A DNA stretch of 64,000 nt from positions 214,338-278,337 of the forward strand of contig JAEPMD010000001.1 of the NCBI GenBank assembly GCA_017644105.1, in the 5' to 3' direction. The notes under the pieces were generated by a model. That model did not search any database and was not told where the DNA came from. It was given only the letters and a program-made list of their open reading frames with translations. The DNA is from Rhizobiaceae bacterium. Lineage in GTDB: Bacteria; Pseudomonadota; Alphaproteobacteria; Rhizobiales; Rhizobiaceae. This document shows positions 28,214 through 37,932 of the stretch, piece after piece (the first letter of the stretch is position 1; every line of letters begins with the position of its first letter). The position numbers were made by a program, and so were the translations under genes.

Positions 28214-29827
28214 TTATTCAGCGGCAAGTCGAACACCTGGGGCAGCGTCGCGCACTGTGCCATCAACGTGGTTTTCAAACTTCTCGAAATTGGCAACAAA
28301 CATATCAACCAAACGTGTCGCCATTTGATCATATGCTTCTTTATCGTCCCATGTAGAACGTGGGTCCAAAATTGAAGTTTCTACACCTTCCACTGACACT
28401 GGAACCTGGAAGCCGAAATTCGCATCCATGCGGTAGTCCGCTTCGTTCAATGTGCCATCAAGCGCAGCGGTTAAAAGCGCACGAGTGGCTTTAATCGGCA
28501 TGCGATTACCAACGCCATAGGCGCCACCGGTCCAACCAGTATTGACCAACCAGCAATTCACACCATGTTCAGCAATCAATTTGCGCAACAAGTTTCCGTA
28601 AACAGCAGGATGGCGCGGCATGAAGGGAGCACCAAAACATGTTGAGAAGGTTGCTTCAGGTTCCGTTACACCTTTTTCTGTGCCAGCCACTTTTGCTGTG
28701 TAGCCAGACAAGAAGTGGTACATGGCTTGATCCGGTGTCAGCTTCGCAATAGGTGGTAAAATACCAAACGCATCTGCTGTCAGCATGATAATGTTCAAAG
28801 GATGCCCAGATTTACCTGTTTTACTCGCATTTGGAATGAAGTGAAGCGGGTAAGCACATCGTGTATTTTCGGTCAACGACCCATCGTCAAAGTCAGGCTC
28901 GCGATTGTCATTTAAAACAACATTTTCAAGCACGGTACCGAAGCGGGTTGTTGTGCCGTAAATTTCTGGCTCAGCTTCTTGTGACAGGCGAATGGTTTTA
29001 GCATAGCATCCACCTTCAAAGTTGAAGATACCGTCTTCGCCCCAACCATGCTCATCATCACCGATTAATGTGCGGTTTGGATCTGCAGATAATGTGGTCT
29101 TACCTGTGCCAGATAGGCCGAAGAAGACAGCTGAATCGCCTGTTGGACCAACATTTGCTGAGCAATGCATTGGCATAACGTCTTTTTCAGGAAGAAGGTA
29201 ATTCAGCATGGTGAAGACAGATTTCTTCATCTCACCTGCGTAAGATGTTCCGCCAATTAGAACGATACCTTTTGAGACATTGAGCGCAATCACTGTTTCA
29301 GAACGACATTCATGACGCTCGGGGTCCGCGCGGAAGCTTGGCAAATCAATAATTGTCAGTTTGGCCGCAAATTCTTCCAAATCTTCGCGAGTTGGACGAA
29401 TAAGTAGGTTGCGGATGAACAAAGAATGCCAAGCAAATTCAGTTACAACGCGTGTTGGCAATGCATTTTCCTGATCTGCACCACCAACAAGGTCTTGAAC
29501 GAACAAATCGCGACCTTCAGCGTGTGAGATCATATCATCGTATAGGCGTTCAAATGCTGCAGACGACATGCCTTTATTATTGTCCCACCAAATCTGATCT
29601 TCGGTGGTCGCGTCACGGACGGTAAATTTGTCCGCTGCGGAGCGGCCAGTATGCTGTCCAGTGATCGCGCGTAGCGCACCATGAGCGGTTAAAGTTGCTT
29701 CTTTGCGTTGCAGCGCCTGCTCATAAAGCTCACCTTCGGTGAAGTTGTAATACACAGACGAATTCGTCGTGAGTCCACATTGATCGATGCCGAACGCTTT
29801 ATTGCGTAAACCAAATTCCTGGGTCAT
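28214..29827 (-). CDS. pckA: Phosphoenolpyruvate carboxykinase (ATP)
   Basis: Converts oxaloacetate and ATP to PEP, the entry to gluconeogenesis. 537 residues. The P-loop is [14 protein letters not shown], preceded by [10 protein letters not shown], with the kinase-2 type DDEHGW and FEGGCYAKT after it. The RxxFTVRD N-terminal substrate region ([10 protein letters not shown]) and the C-terminal [13 protein letters not shown] block are present. It is divergent from chvI across a 328-base gap holding a CtrA-type site, a palindrome and a pair of direct repeats. Control by ChvI is possible but unproven here. Confidence 0.97.
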   Translation of the reverse strand: MTQEFGLRNKAFGIDQCGLTTNSSVYYNFTEGELYEQALQRKEATLTAHGALRAITGQHTGRSAADKFTVRDATTEDQIWWDNNKGMSSAAFERLYDDMISHAEGRDLFVQDLVGGADQENALPTRVVTEFAWHSLFIRNLLIRPTREDLEEFAAKLTIIDLPSFRADPERHECRSETVIALNVSKGIVLIGGTSYAGEMKKSVFTMLNYLLPEKDVMPMHCSANVGPTGDSAVFFGLSGTGKTTLSADPNRTLIGDDEHGWGEDGIFNFEGGCYAKTIRLSQEAEPEIYGTTTRFGTVLENVVLNDNREPDFDDGSLTENTRCAYPLHFIPNASKTGKSGHPLNIIMLTADAFGILPPIAKLTPDQAMYHFLSGYTAKVAGTEKGVTEPEATFSTCFGAPFMPRHPAVYGNLLRKLIAEHGVNCWLVNTGWTGGAYGVGNRMPIKATRALLTAALDGTLNEADYRMDANFGFQVPVSVEGVETSILDPRSTWDDKEAYDQMATRLVDMFVANFEKFENHVDGTVRDAAPGVRLAAE

Positions 29828-29846
29828 AGCAGGAGCCTTTCCATTT

Positions 29847-29861
29847 TTAAATGACGCTTAA
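29847..29861. promoter_or_regulatory. CtrA-type site TTAA-N7-TTAA
   Basis: Both TTAA half-sites are exact with the required 7-base spacing (atgacgc). It lies 20 bases upstream of the pckA ATG, where a bound regulator could repress. In AT-rich DNA such a match can occur by chance. Confidence 0.4.
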
Positions 29862-29940
29862 ACTTAAGCATCGGAACATACATTCCTTTTAAAATAAAAC
29901 AAGAAGAATCTAAAAAAAAATCAATAAAAACAATAATTTA

Positions 29941-29982
29941 ATCGTTTTAAATAAATTAAAAAAAATCTAAATCGTTTTAAAT
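29941..29982. repeat. Two 12-base direct repeats, 30-base period
   Basis: ATCGTTTTAAAT occurs at 29941-29952 and 29971-29982. The 30-base period is about three helical turns, placing both copies on one DNA face, as for a regulator that binds direct repeats. Confidence 0.55.
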
Positions 29983-30155
29983 CCTTGTATATTAACGTTT
30001 GACAACCGCGTGCAAAATTTCCGGTTTTTTAAGCAAATTTTTAATTTGGTGACTTTAATTTGCGCCTGTGCCACATTTTGTTCTCTTTTTATCCGCATTA
30101 CGGCACAACATGTGAAACGCGTGTAAGTGTAAATTATTCAATTTTGGAGATATCG

Positions 30156-30863
30156 ATGCAGACTATTGCCTTGGTGGACGACGACAAAAACATTCTTACT
30201 TCGGTATCAATAGCCTTAGAAGCAGAAGGCTATCGAGTGGAAACATATACCGATGGTGCATCAGCGCTGGATGGACTATTGGCGCGACCGCCGCAACTCG
30301 CCGTATTCGATATCAAAATGCCACGCATGGACGGAATGGAATTGTTACGCCGCCTAAGACAGAAATCTGACCTACCAGTAATATTTTTGACATCCAAAGA
30401 CGAAGAGATCGATGAATTGTTCGGCCTCAAAATGGGTGCGGATGACTTTATCACCAAGCCATTCTCGCAAAGATTATTGGTGGAACGCGTCAAGGCTATT
30501 CTTCGTCGCGGTGCAAATCGTGAAGCCGGTGCAACCCAAAAAAGTGAAGGCGGCGAGCAAAAAATTCTCGAGCGTGGCCATCTTTCTATGGATCAAGAGC
30601 GACATATTTGCACATGGAAAGGCGAGGTCGTTACATTGACCGTCACTGAATTCTTGATCCTATTGTCGCTTGCGCAACGTATCGGGGTTGTTAAAAGCCG
30701 TGATTCATTGATGGATGCAGCTTATGATGATCAGGTCTATGTAGATGACCGCACAATTGATAGTCATATTAAACGTTTGCGGAAAAAGTTTAAAATGGTC
30801 GACAAAGAGTTTAATATGATCGAAACGCTTTATGGTGTGGGCTATCGTTTTCGCGAATCGTAA
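30156..30863 (+). CDS. chvI: Response regulator ChvI
   Basis: OmpR-type transcription factor of the ChvG-ChvI (ExoS) envelope/acid-stress system. The ATG at 30156 has a GGAG ribosome site and gives 235 residues; the open frame upstream to 30060 is not supported. The receiver (1-120) has D8-D10, phosphoacceptor Asp52 ([12 protein letters not shown]) and the conserved Lys in ITKPFSQR. The winged-helix domain (about 140-235) ends with the [17 protein letters not shown] recognition region and LYGVGYRF. It sits 50 bases before chvG, divergent from pckA, as in Agrobacterium and Sinorhizobium. Confidence 0.95.
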   Translation: MQTIALVDDDKNILTSVSIALEAEGYRVETYTDGASALDGLLARPPQLAVFDIKMPRMDGMELLRRLRQKSDLPVIFLTSKDEEIDELFGLKMGADDFITKPFSQRLLVERVKAILRRGANREAGATQKSEGGEQKILERGHLSMDQERHICTWKGEVVTLTVTEFLILLSLAQRIGVVKSRDSLMDAAYDDQVYVDDRTIDSHIKRLRKKFKMVDKEFNMIETLYGVGYRFRES

Positions 30864-30913
30864 TAGTTCTGCGCTTAATAGCTTCGATTAAACTGTATTA
30901 GATTGTACTTAAA

Positions 30914-32785
30914 TTGGATGATGTTCCGGGCAAATTAACAGGGTCTGACGAAAAGTCCGAAGAGCGGATTTCCAAAGCCCAGCCTGAGGCGCAATCTGAA
31001 GCGCTGGCTGGAAAGACCCAATCGACAAGAAAAACGCGGGATAAACGCGCGAAAGAACAACCGCGTTTTAAGTTCACGCATCCGTTTACGTTTATTCGGC
31101 GGATATTTGGTGGATTTATCTTTTCCAGCTTAACGCGGCGGATCTTGTTTTTAAATCTTGCTGCCTTGTTGGTTCTGGTATCAGGCATTTTATACCTTAA
31201 TCAGTTTCGCGAAGGCTTGATTGACGCACGTGTTGAAAGTTTGCTTACGCAAGGCGAGATCATCTCAGGTGCGATTGCAGCATCTGCAAGCGTTGAAACA
31301 GATTCAATAACCATCGATCCGCAAAAATTGCTTGAACTTCAAGCCGGTGAAAGTCTTTCTCCAACGGTGTCTGATGATAATGTGTTCCCCTTTGACCCAA
31401 AACTGATTGCACCTGTTTTGCGTCGAGTTATTTCACCTACGCGCACGCGGGCGCGTATTTATGATCAAGACGCTGAGCTGCTGCTTGATTCCCGGTTTTT
31501 ATATACAAGCGGTCAGGTGTTACGATTTGATTTAGATGCGCCAGACGATGAGGAAGATCTGCATATTTGGGAGCGGATTTCAAAATTTTTCAATGGATTG
31601 CTGCAGCCGGGAAATTTATCGATCTACCGTGAAGCTCCTGAAGCGGATGGTTCCATCTATCCAGAGGTGATGAGTGCGCTCACCGGTGGGCGCGGCGCGG
31701 TGGTTCGCGTGACTGAAGACAGTGAACTTATTGTATCTGTCGCAGTGCCAGTTCAGCGTTTCCGCGCCGTTCTGGGTGCGCTTTTATTGTCCACTCAAGC
31801 CGGTGATATTGATAAAATCGTTCAAGCAGAACGGGAAGCGATTGTGCGGGTTTTTGGCGTGGCAGCTTTTGTGACTATTATCTTGTCGCTTTTGCTCGCA
31901 AGCACCATTGCAAATCCTCTACGTCGCTTATCCGCAGCAGCCGTGCGCGTGCGTCGCGGGGTAAAAGCGCGTGAGGAAATTCCAGATTTTTCTGCTCGGC
32001 AGGACGAAATCGGAAATTTGTCGATCGCCTTGCGCGATATGACCAGCGCACTTTATGACCGCATTGATGCGATTGAGAGCTTTGCGGCTGATGTGAGCCA
32101 TGAGCTGAAAAACCCTCTAACATCTTTACGCAGCGCCGTTGAAACCCTGCCTTTGGTGAAAAACACAGAATCGCGCGACAAGCTGCTTGGTGTCATCCAA
32201 CATGATGTGAAGCGCCTGGATCGTCTCATCAGCGATATCTCCGATGCATCAAGATTGGATGCAGAGCTCGCTCGGGATGATGCGCGCATTGTCGATATGG
32301 CAAAATTATTGAAAGATCTGGTTGAGATATCTTCGCAAGTCAGTCGAAGAAGCAAAGATGTTAAAATCAGCTTGAAGATCGCTGATACCGCCAAAGATGA
32401 AACTTATGAGGTCCTGGGGCATGATTTGCGCTTGGGGCAGGTTATTACCAATCTCATTGAAAATGCCAGAAGCTTTGTAGCGGATCAAACAGGTCATATT
32501 CAGATCGAACTCACCAAAGACGATGAAACACTGACCATCAAAGTCATGGATAATGGCCCAGGTATCCAAATCGAAGATATCAATCGTGTCTTTGAGCGTT
32601 TTTACACCGATCGCCCCGAAGGCGAAGATTTTGGTCAAAATTCTGGACTGGGTCTATCCATCAGCCGTCAAATCATCGAAGCGCATGCCGGCCAAATCGA
32701 TGTTAAAAATGTAATCTCTGAAAAAGACGGATCGATTTTAGGTGCTTGTTTCGAAATTTGCCTGCCGTTGATTGACGAGAATTAG
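30914..32785 (+). CDS. chvG: Sensor histidine kinase ChvG
   Basis: Membrane sensor that phosphorylates ChvI; in rhizobia it responds to acid and envelope stress and is held off by periplasmic ExoR. 623 residues from a TTG, with a stop codon five codons upstream. A charged cytosolic N-terminus (1-70) precedes TM1 (about 77-96), then a periplasmic sensor domain (about 97-300), TM2, HAMP, and HisKA with His396 in ADVSHELKNPLTSLRS. The ATPase domain has NLIENARSF (N box), DNGPGI (G1) and GLGLSISRQ (G2). No exoR is seen in the window. Confidence 0.95.
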   Translation: MDDVPGKLTGSDEKSEERISKAQPEAQSEALAGKTQSTRKTRDKRAKEQPRFKFTHPFTFIRRIFGGFIFSSLTRRILFLNLAALLVLVSGILYLNQFREGLIDARVESLLTQGEIISGAIAASASVETDSITIDPQKLLELQAGESLSPTVSDDNVFPFDPKLIAPVLRRVISPTRTRARIYDQDAELLLDSRFLYTSGQVLRFDLDAPDDEEDLHIWERISKFFNGLLQPGNLSIYREAPEADGSIYPEVMSALTGGRGAVVRVTEDSELIVSVAVPVQRFRAVLGALLLSTQAGDIDKIVQAEREAIVRVFGVAAFVTIILSLLLASTIANPLRRLSAAAVRVRRGVKAREEIPDFSARQDEIGNLSIALRDMTSALYDRIDAIESFAADVSHELKNPLTSLRSAVETLPLVKNTESRDKLLGVIQHDVKRLDRLISDISDASRLDAELARDDARIVDMAKLLKDLVEISSQVSRRSKDVKISLKIADTAKDETYEVLGHDLRLGQVITNLIENARSFVADQTGHIQIELTKDDETLTIKVMDNGPGIQIEDINRVFERFYTDRPEGEDFGQNSGLGLSISRQIIEAHAGQIDVKNVISEKDGSILGACFEICLPLIDEN

Positions 32786-32953
32786 GAATAATACCGTATC
32801 GTAACATCAAATTTGGTGCGGTGAACGACGATTTTGAACTTTTCTCAATCCAATCATCAAATTTTTGCTTGAACTTAGCGTCACCCTGTACATGATAGCG
32901 GAACTGCAAATCAGCTTCAGTTTAATAAGAAGTAATGACGGTATGGGGTCTAC

Positions 32954-33355
32954 ATGATCGGATTGGTGCTTGTCACCCATGGCAATTTAGCCGAAGAATT
33001 TAAAAATGCGCTTGAGCATGTGGTGGGTCAGCAAGAGGCTGTCGAAACCATTTGCATTGGTCCAGAAGATGATATGGATCGCCGCCGCGAAGACATCGTT
33101 AACGCGGTCAAAGATGCCGATCAGGGTAACGGAGTGATCATTTTAACCGATATGTTTGGCGGAACACCGTCAAATTTGTCTATCTCGGTTATGGAAAGCG
33201 GTGGCATCGAGGTGATTGCTGGGATTAATTTACCAATGCTCATCAAATTGGCACGTGTCCGTGAAGATAATGATATGCAAAAGTCTCTCCAGGAAGCCCA
33301 AGATGCAGGCAAGAAATATATTAATGTGGCCAGCAGCCTGCTAAGCGGAAAATAA
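32954..33355 (+). CDS. PTS EIIA component, mannose family
   Basis: 133 residues. His9 in LVLVTHGNLAEE is the phosphorylation site of the EIIA-Man fold; ILTDMFGGTPSN is the conserved second block. In Rhizobiales this protein is not part of a sugar permease but of a regulatory PTS branch fed by EI-Ntr through HPr/NPr. It lies three bases before ptsH. The 168 bases between chvG and this gene contain no hprK, which usually occupies this place. Confidence 0.93.
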   Translation: MIGLVLVTHGNLAEEFKNALEHVVGQQEAVETICIGPEDDMDRRREDIVNAVKDADQGNGVIILTDMFGGTPSNLSISVMESGGIEVIAGINLPMLIKLARVREDNDMQKSLQEAQDAGKKYINVASSLLSGK

Positions 33356-33358
33356 TCA

Positions 33359-33631
33359 ATGACAATTCAAAGAACGTTTGAAATCACGAATAAACGTGGG
33401 TTGCATGCGCGTGCTTCGCATAAGTTTGTCCAAACCGTGGAGCAGTTTGATGCTCAAGTGACTGTCAGCAAAGATGGCATGGACGTTGGCGGGGATGAAA
33501 TCATGGAACTTTTGATGCTGGCGGCGAGTTGCGGATGTTCAATAGAAGTTAGCGCCGAAGGCAATGAGGCCAAAGATGTTCTCGATGAGCTGGAAAAATT
33601 GATTGCTGATAAATTTGGTGAGGGCGAATAA
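33359..33631 (+). CDS. ptsH: HPr-family phosphocarrier with Glu at the regulatory serine position
   Basis: Carries phosphate from EI to EIIA proteins. 90 residues. His16 in NKRGLHARASHKF is the phosphorelay site. The second conserved region reads VGGDEIMELLMLAA. Aligned by eye with the B. subtilis Ser46 region (K-S-I-M-G-V-M-S-L), the regulatory serine is Glu47 here and the following Gly is Glu50. Rhizobial homologs I recall have GTSIMGLMML. The DNA at this place (GAT GAA ATC ATG GAA) is unambiguous. With hprK missing, this HPr could not be serine-phosphorylated and may mimic that state permanently. Confidence 0.93.
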   Translation: MTIQRTFEITNKRGLHARASHKFVQTVEQFDAQVTVSKDGMDVGGDEIMELLMLAASCGCSIEVSAEGNEAKDVLDELEKLIADKFGEGE

Positions 33632-33640
33632 TATTATAAG

Positions 33641-33662
33641 GATATAAACATTTCTTTATATC
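33641..33662 (+). repeat. AT-rich hairpin between ptsH and ahcY
   Basis: GATATAAA and TTTATATC form 8-base arms around six bases, followed by TTTCTT. It may be a weak terminator or attenuator after ptsH. I found no recognisable SAH or SAM riboswitch in the 116-base gap. Confidence 0.4.
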
Positions 33663-33747
33663 TTTCTTGCTAGATGTGCTTCAAAATGATAAACGAAGGG
33701 CAAAATCAGTCTTAATTGATTTATCCCTCACCTCATTGGAGACATTT

Positions 33748-35148
33748 ATGAGCGAATTTAATGATTATATCGTTGCTGATATCTCGCAAGCACCATTTGG
33801 TCGCACAGAAATAGATATCGCCGAAACCGAAATGCCAGGTCTTATGGCATCACGTGAAGAATATGCAAAATCTCAGCCTTTGAAAGGCGCTCGCATTTGC
33901 GGGTCTTTGCATATGACCATTCAAACAGCTGTTTTGATCGAAACATTGGTTGCTCTTGGCGCAGAAGTTCGCTGGGTATCTTGTAATATTTTCTCAACGC
34001 AAGATCACGCGGCTGCGGCAATTGCAGCCGCGGGCATCCCAGTATTTGCCATTAAAGGTGAAACATTGGAAGAATACTGGTCTTACACAGATCGCATGTT
34101 CCAATGGACTGATGGCGAGCCATGCAACATGATTTTGGATGATGGTGGCGACGCAACAATGTATATCTTGCTTGGCGCACGTGCGGAAGCAGGCGAAGAT
34201 GTCTTGTCAAATCCAGGTTCAGAAGAAGAAGAAGTTTTGTTCGCGCAAATCAAGAAGCGCATGGAACAAAGCCCAGGCTTCTTTGCGAAACAACGTGACG
34301 CGATTAAAGGTGTTACAGAAGAAACAACAACTGGTGTGAATCGTCTTTACCAGTTGCAAAAAGCTGGCCAGCTGCCATTCCCTGCGATCAACGTCAATGA
34401 TTCAGTGACGAAATCAAAATTCGACAATAAATATGGTTGTAAAGAATCACTTGTGGACGGTATCCGTCGTGCAACTGATGTGATGATGGCTGGTAAAGTT
34501 GCTGTTGTATGTGGTTACGGCGATGTGGGCAAAGGTTCTGCTGCTTCCCTTGCTGGCGCTGGTGCACGTGTAAAAGTCACGGAAGTTGATCCAATTTGTG
34601 CGCTTCAAGCGGCAATGGATGGATTTGAAGTTGTGCAGCTTGAAGATGTTGTTTCAACAGCGGATATCTTCATCACAACAACCGGTAACAAAGACATCAT
34701 CAAAGTCGATCACATGCGTGAGATGAAAGATATGGCTATTGTTGGCAATATCGGACACTTTGATAATGAAATTGAAGTTGCTGAGCTTAAAAACTTCAAA
34801 TGGAATAATGTGAAGCCACAAGTTGATATGATCGAGTTTCCAAAAGGCAATCGCATGATCCTCTTGTCAGAAGGTCGTTTGCTAAACTTGGGTAATGCAA
34901 CAGGTCACCCTTCCTTCGTGATGTCTGCATCATTTACCAACCAAGTCTTGGCACAAATCGAGCTTTACACAAAAGGCAGCGAGTATCAGAATGAAGTTTA
35001 TGTTCTGCCAAAGAAACTTGATGAGCATGTTGCGCGTCTGCATCTTGCCAAACTCAATGCAAATTTGAGCGAGCTCAGCAAGGAACAAGCGGACTATATT
35101 GGTGTTTCAACAGAAGGTCCATTTAAGCCTGAACACTATAGATATTAA
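33748..35148 (+). CDS. ahcY: Adenosylhomocysteinase
   Basis: NAD-dependent hydrolysis of S-adenosylhomocysteine to adenosine and homocysteine in the methylation cycle. The ATG at 33748, eight bases after GGAG, gives 466 residues; the longer open frame from 33667 lacks support. Key blocks are [26 protein letters not shown]-like [23 protein letters not shown] and the NAD-binding [13 protein letters not shown]. The C-terminal ...PFKPEHYRY tail supplies the Lys and Tyr for NAD binding in the dimer. The adenosine product can be used by the adenosine kinase at 56398. Confidence 0.98.
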   Translation: MSEFNDYIVADISQAPFGRTEIDIAETEMPGLMASREEYAKSQPLKGARICGSLHMTIQTAVLIETLVALGAEVRWVSCNIFSTQDHAAAAIAAAGIPVFAIKGETLEEYWSYTDRMFQWTDGEPCNMILDDGGDATMYILLGARAEAGEDVLSNPGSEEEEVLFAQIKKRMEQSPGFFAKQRDAIKGVTEETTTGVNRLYQLQKAGQLPFPAINVNDSVTKSKFDNKYGCKESLVDGIRRATDVMMAGKVAVVCGYGDVGKGSAASLAGAGARVKVTEVDPICALQAAMDGFEVVQLEDVVSTADIFITTTGNKDIIKVDHMREMKDMAIVGNIGHFDNEIEVAELKNFKWNNVKPQVDMIEFPKGNRMILLSEGRLLNLGNATGHPSFVMSASFTNQVLAQIELYTKGSEYQNEVYVLPKKLDEHVARLHLAKLNANLSELSKEQADYIGVSTEGPFKPEHYRY

Positions 35149-35178
35149 TATAATATCAATTATACACAACATATTGTG

Positions 35179-35216
35179 GCCGCGACCTTGACTTTTAGGT
35201 CGCGGCTTATTTTTTG
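35179..35216 (+). terminator. Strong Rho-independent terminator after ahcY
   Basis: GCCGCGACCT (35179-35188) pairs perfectly with AGGTCGCGGC (35197-35206), 8-base loop, followed by TTATTTTTT. Confidence 0.95.
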
Positions 35217-35341
35217 CCTTTTCCCCTTCACGCTGATTCTCAATAAGGGTATATTTTATGGGATGATTCGGTTTGCATTTATGGGGATGGCAATGTCGGA
35301 TCTGCGATGTCTTGTATAATGGCGGCAATAAGGATCAGGAC

Positions 35342-37921
35342 ATGCCGAGTTTTATCTCGAAGGTCAGGCAGGTAAACCATTTATGCACAAACCTTAAAAC
35401 GGGTTTGGCTAAAGGTGCCGTTCAAAAAGCCTTAAATTATAAGCCATTATTTTATGCAAATGCACTGCTGCTCGCAGGTACAACATTATCGAGTGCACAA
35501 ACGGAGCAGTTAAATACAGCTGGTTTGCAACCCGTCAAGGCCATGGGTTTGTCAGCGTCTTCAATGGATATTCTCTATTTTTCAATGATCATTGGTGCGA
35601 TTTCCGCTACCATGATTTCCGCGGTTTGGCTCATACGTGAACGTTCAAAAATTGAAAATGAAAACACGAAACTTCGCGCTCAGTTGCGTGAAGCCCAAGC
35701 GATAAAAAACCGCTACAGCGCGCTAATTTCAGATTCCAATCAGCGTCTCGTCATTTGGGATGGTGAAAATGGTCCGGCCGAAACACTCGGTGGATTGCCA
35801 CACCAAGTGTCGGCCCCAAGTGATCTGGAAGGTTTTCTAAAATTTGATCAGTGGCTCGATCTCCAATGTGCTGAAAAACTGAATAAGGCGCTCAAGAACT
35901 TAAAGTCTAATGCTGTGCGCTTTGACGAATTTGTTGAAACCGTTCGCGGCGATATGCTTGAAGTGCAAGGCCGTGTCTCAGGAGGAAATGCATTCATTCG
36001 CTTTGTTGCACTCAACGATGTGCGGGAAGAGCGTGCGTCACTTTTGTCCGAACGAGATCGGTTGGTCGGCGCATTAGAAACATTTCAAAATCTTCTTGAT
36101 GTCATAGAAATGCCGGTTTGGATGCGCGGTTCAGATGGAAAACTGGTTTGGGTCAATGAAGCATTTGCGCATGCTACAGAAGCTAAAAATCGGCAGGACG
36201 CGATCGACCGAAATTTAGAATTGCTGGGTATTCAAGCCCGGGAAAAAATCAAAGCGGAATCAACACCTGAGCGTCCATTTTATGACAAGGTTTCAACAGT
36301 TGTACGTGGTGCGCGGAAGTTTTTTGACGTTGCTGACACCAAGAGTGCAACTGGTTCAGCTGGATTAGCGCTCGATGTAAGCACCGAGGAAGATATTCGC
36401 AGTGAGCTTGAAAGTACGCTCCAAAGCCATATCAATGTCCTGAATTCGATCAACACCCCCGTAGCGATTTTCGATAAGAACCAACAGTTGCAATTCTATA
36501 ATCAGGCATTTCAGCAATTATGGGAGTTGGGTACAGATTTCTTGGCATCAAACCCCGACAATAATGCATTTTTCGAGCGTCTGCGTGCCGATAGCAAACT
36601 TCCTGATCAACCAGGTTGGCATGATTGGAAAGAAGAGATGCTCAGCGTATATCGGCAGGTCGAACCCAGCCAACATATGTGGCATCTCGCTGATGGACAG
36701 ACAGTCCATGTCGTTGCCAACGCCAATGCGCAAGGTGGCGCGATTTGGGTCTTTGAAAACCTCACTGAAAAAGTTGATCTTGAATCTCGATATAATCGCC
36801 TGCAACAAGTACAAGGCCAAACAATCGATCATTTGGCGGAAGGCGTATGTGTATTCGCATCTGATGGTACGCTGGCATTGGTCAATCCAGCCTTTAGAGC
36901 ACTTTGGGCAGTGTCGGAAGAAGATGTGCCGCAAGGGGCGCATATTCGAACGATGGTGGGTGCTTGTGAGACGTCTTACGATAAGCCAGACGGATGGCAG
37001 CGTTTTGCCGATATTATCACTAGCTTGGACGACACACGCCATAATCATGAAGGCCGGTTAGAACTTGATACTGGCTTGATACTGGATTTTGCTTTGGTGC
37101 CGCTAGCAGGTGGCCTGACCATGCTAACATTTGTCAACATGTCAGATAGCGTTCGTGCCGAGCGCATGCTGACAGAAAAGAACGAAGCTTTGGTTAAAGC
37201 GGAATCCTTGAAAAACGATTTCGTCCATCATGTGTCCTATGAACTTCGATCGCCACTGACCAATATTATGGGCTTTACAGACTTGGTTCGCACACCTGAA
37301 ATTGGGACACTCAACGAGCGCCAATCTGAATATCTTGATCATATAGCGACATCATCTTCCGTTCTTTTGACGATTGTGAATGACATTTTAGATCTGGCAA
37401 CAGTTGATGCAGGTGTGATGAAACTCGATGTCAGTGATGTCGCCATACCAAAATTGTTTGAAGAAACCTGCGAACAGGTCGCCGATCGGATGAAGGAAAA
37501 TTTGCTCCATCTGAAGGTCGATCTCACACAAGCACCGGACAAAATTCGCGGTGATCACCAAAGATTAAAGCAGATTTTGGTCAAGCTTTTGGGCAATGCA
37601 GCTAACGCTTCGCCGAAAGGAGCTGATATTTTGCTCGATTGTTTGGTTGAGAATGACAATGTTGTTTTCAAGGTGAAAGACTTCGGTGCCGGGATCGATA
37701 AAGACGAGATCGATAAGATCTTTGCGAGATTTGAATCAAAAGGCAAAAATGGCCATCGCGGTGGCGCAGGTCTTGGCCTCTCGATTGTCAAAAGCTTTGT
37801 TGGCCTACATCATGGCGATGTCCAAATCGACAGTGTGTTGGAAGAAGGCACGACCGTCACCTGCACGCTGCCAATAGATTTTGAAAATCCAACAGAGGCA
37901 TCGCGCCGCGATATTGGCTAA
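35342..37921 (+). CDS. divL: Cell-cycle regulator DivL, tyrosine at the H-box
   Basis: 859 residues from the ATG at 35342 (AAGGA seven bases upstream); a TTG at 35273 would add 23. There is one clear membrane segment at about 78-98, and hydrophobic residues at 36-50 may be a second or a signal. Three PAS-like regions follow (about 245-340, 365-470, 490-590). The dimerisation helix reads HVSYELRSPLTNIMGF: the phosphoacceptor His is replaced by Tyr633, the defining trait of DivL. The ATPase domain has NAANAS, DFGAGI and GAGLGLSIV. In Caulobacter DivL acts through CckA to control CtrA. The following tsaE gene is its usual neighbour. Confidence 0.88.
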   Translation: MPSFISKVRQVNHLCTNLKTGLAKGAVQKALNYKPLFYANALLLAGTTLSSAQTEQLNTAGLQPVKAMGLSASSMDILYFSMIIGAISATMISAVWLIRERSKIENENTKLRAQLREAQAIKNRYSALISDSNQRLVIWDGENGPAETLGGLPHQVSAPSDLEGFLKFDQWLDLQCAEKLNKALKNLKSNAVRFDEFVETVRGDMLEVQGRVSGGNAFIRFVALNDVREERASLLSERDRLVGALETFQNLLDVIEMPVWMRGSDGKLVWVNEAFAHATEAKNRQDAIDRNLELLGIQAREKIKAESTPERPFYDKVSTVVRGARKFFDVADTKSATGSAGLALDVSTEEDIRSELESTLQSHINVLNSINTPVAIFDKNQQLQFYNQAFQQLWELGTDFLASNPDNNAFFERLRADSKLPDQPGWHDWKEEMLSVYRQVEPSQHMWHLADGQTVHVVANANAQGGAIWVFENLTEKVDLESRYNRLQQVQGQTIDHLAEGVCVFASDGTLALVNPAFRALWAVSEEDVPQGAHIRTMVGACETSYDKPDGWQRFADIITSLDDTRHNHEGRLELDTGLILDFALVPLAGGLTMLTFVNMSDSVRAERMLTEKNEALVKAESLKNDFVHHVSYELRSPLTNIMGFTDLVRTPEIGTLNERQSEYLDHIATSSSVLLTIVNDILDLATVDAGVMKLDVSDVAIPKLFEETCEQVADRMKENLLHLKVDLTQAPDKIRGDHQRLKQILVKLLGNAANASPKGADILLDCLVENDNVVFKVKDFGAGIDKDEIDKIFARFESKGKNGHRGGAGLGLSIVKSFVGLHHGDVQIDSVLEEGTTVTCTLPIDFENPTEASRRDIG

Positions 37922-37932
37922 GGTAGGTTCAT

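Larger units (their letters stand above)
29828..30155. promoter_or_regulatory. Divergent pckA/chvI control region
   Basis: A 328-base AT-rich gap with no gene. It holds TTAA-N7-TTAA at 29847-29861, the palindrome GCTTAA-AC-TTAAGC at 29856-29869, and two copies of ATCGTTTTAAAT 30 bases apart at 29941 and 29971. The chvI ribosome site TTGGAG lies at 30144-30149. I could not assign a confident -35/-10 pair to either gene. Confidence 0.6.

Noticed and set aside
32786..32953. Possible remnant of hprK between chvG and the EIIA gene
   Set aside because: All three plus-strand frames were read; none shows a P-loop or other HprK-like segment, and stops are frequent.
33632..33747. SAH or SAM riboswitch ahead of ahcY
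   Set aside because: Only a simple AT-rich hairpin is visible; conserved riboswitch core sequences are not recognisable.
36564..37061. Out-of-frame 165-residue open frame within divL, with an antisense partner
   Set aside because: DivL motifs run continuously through this part in the main frame, so these are chance frames.
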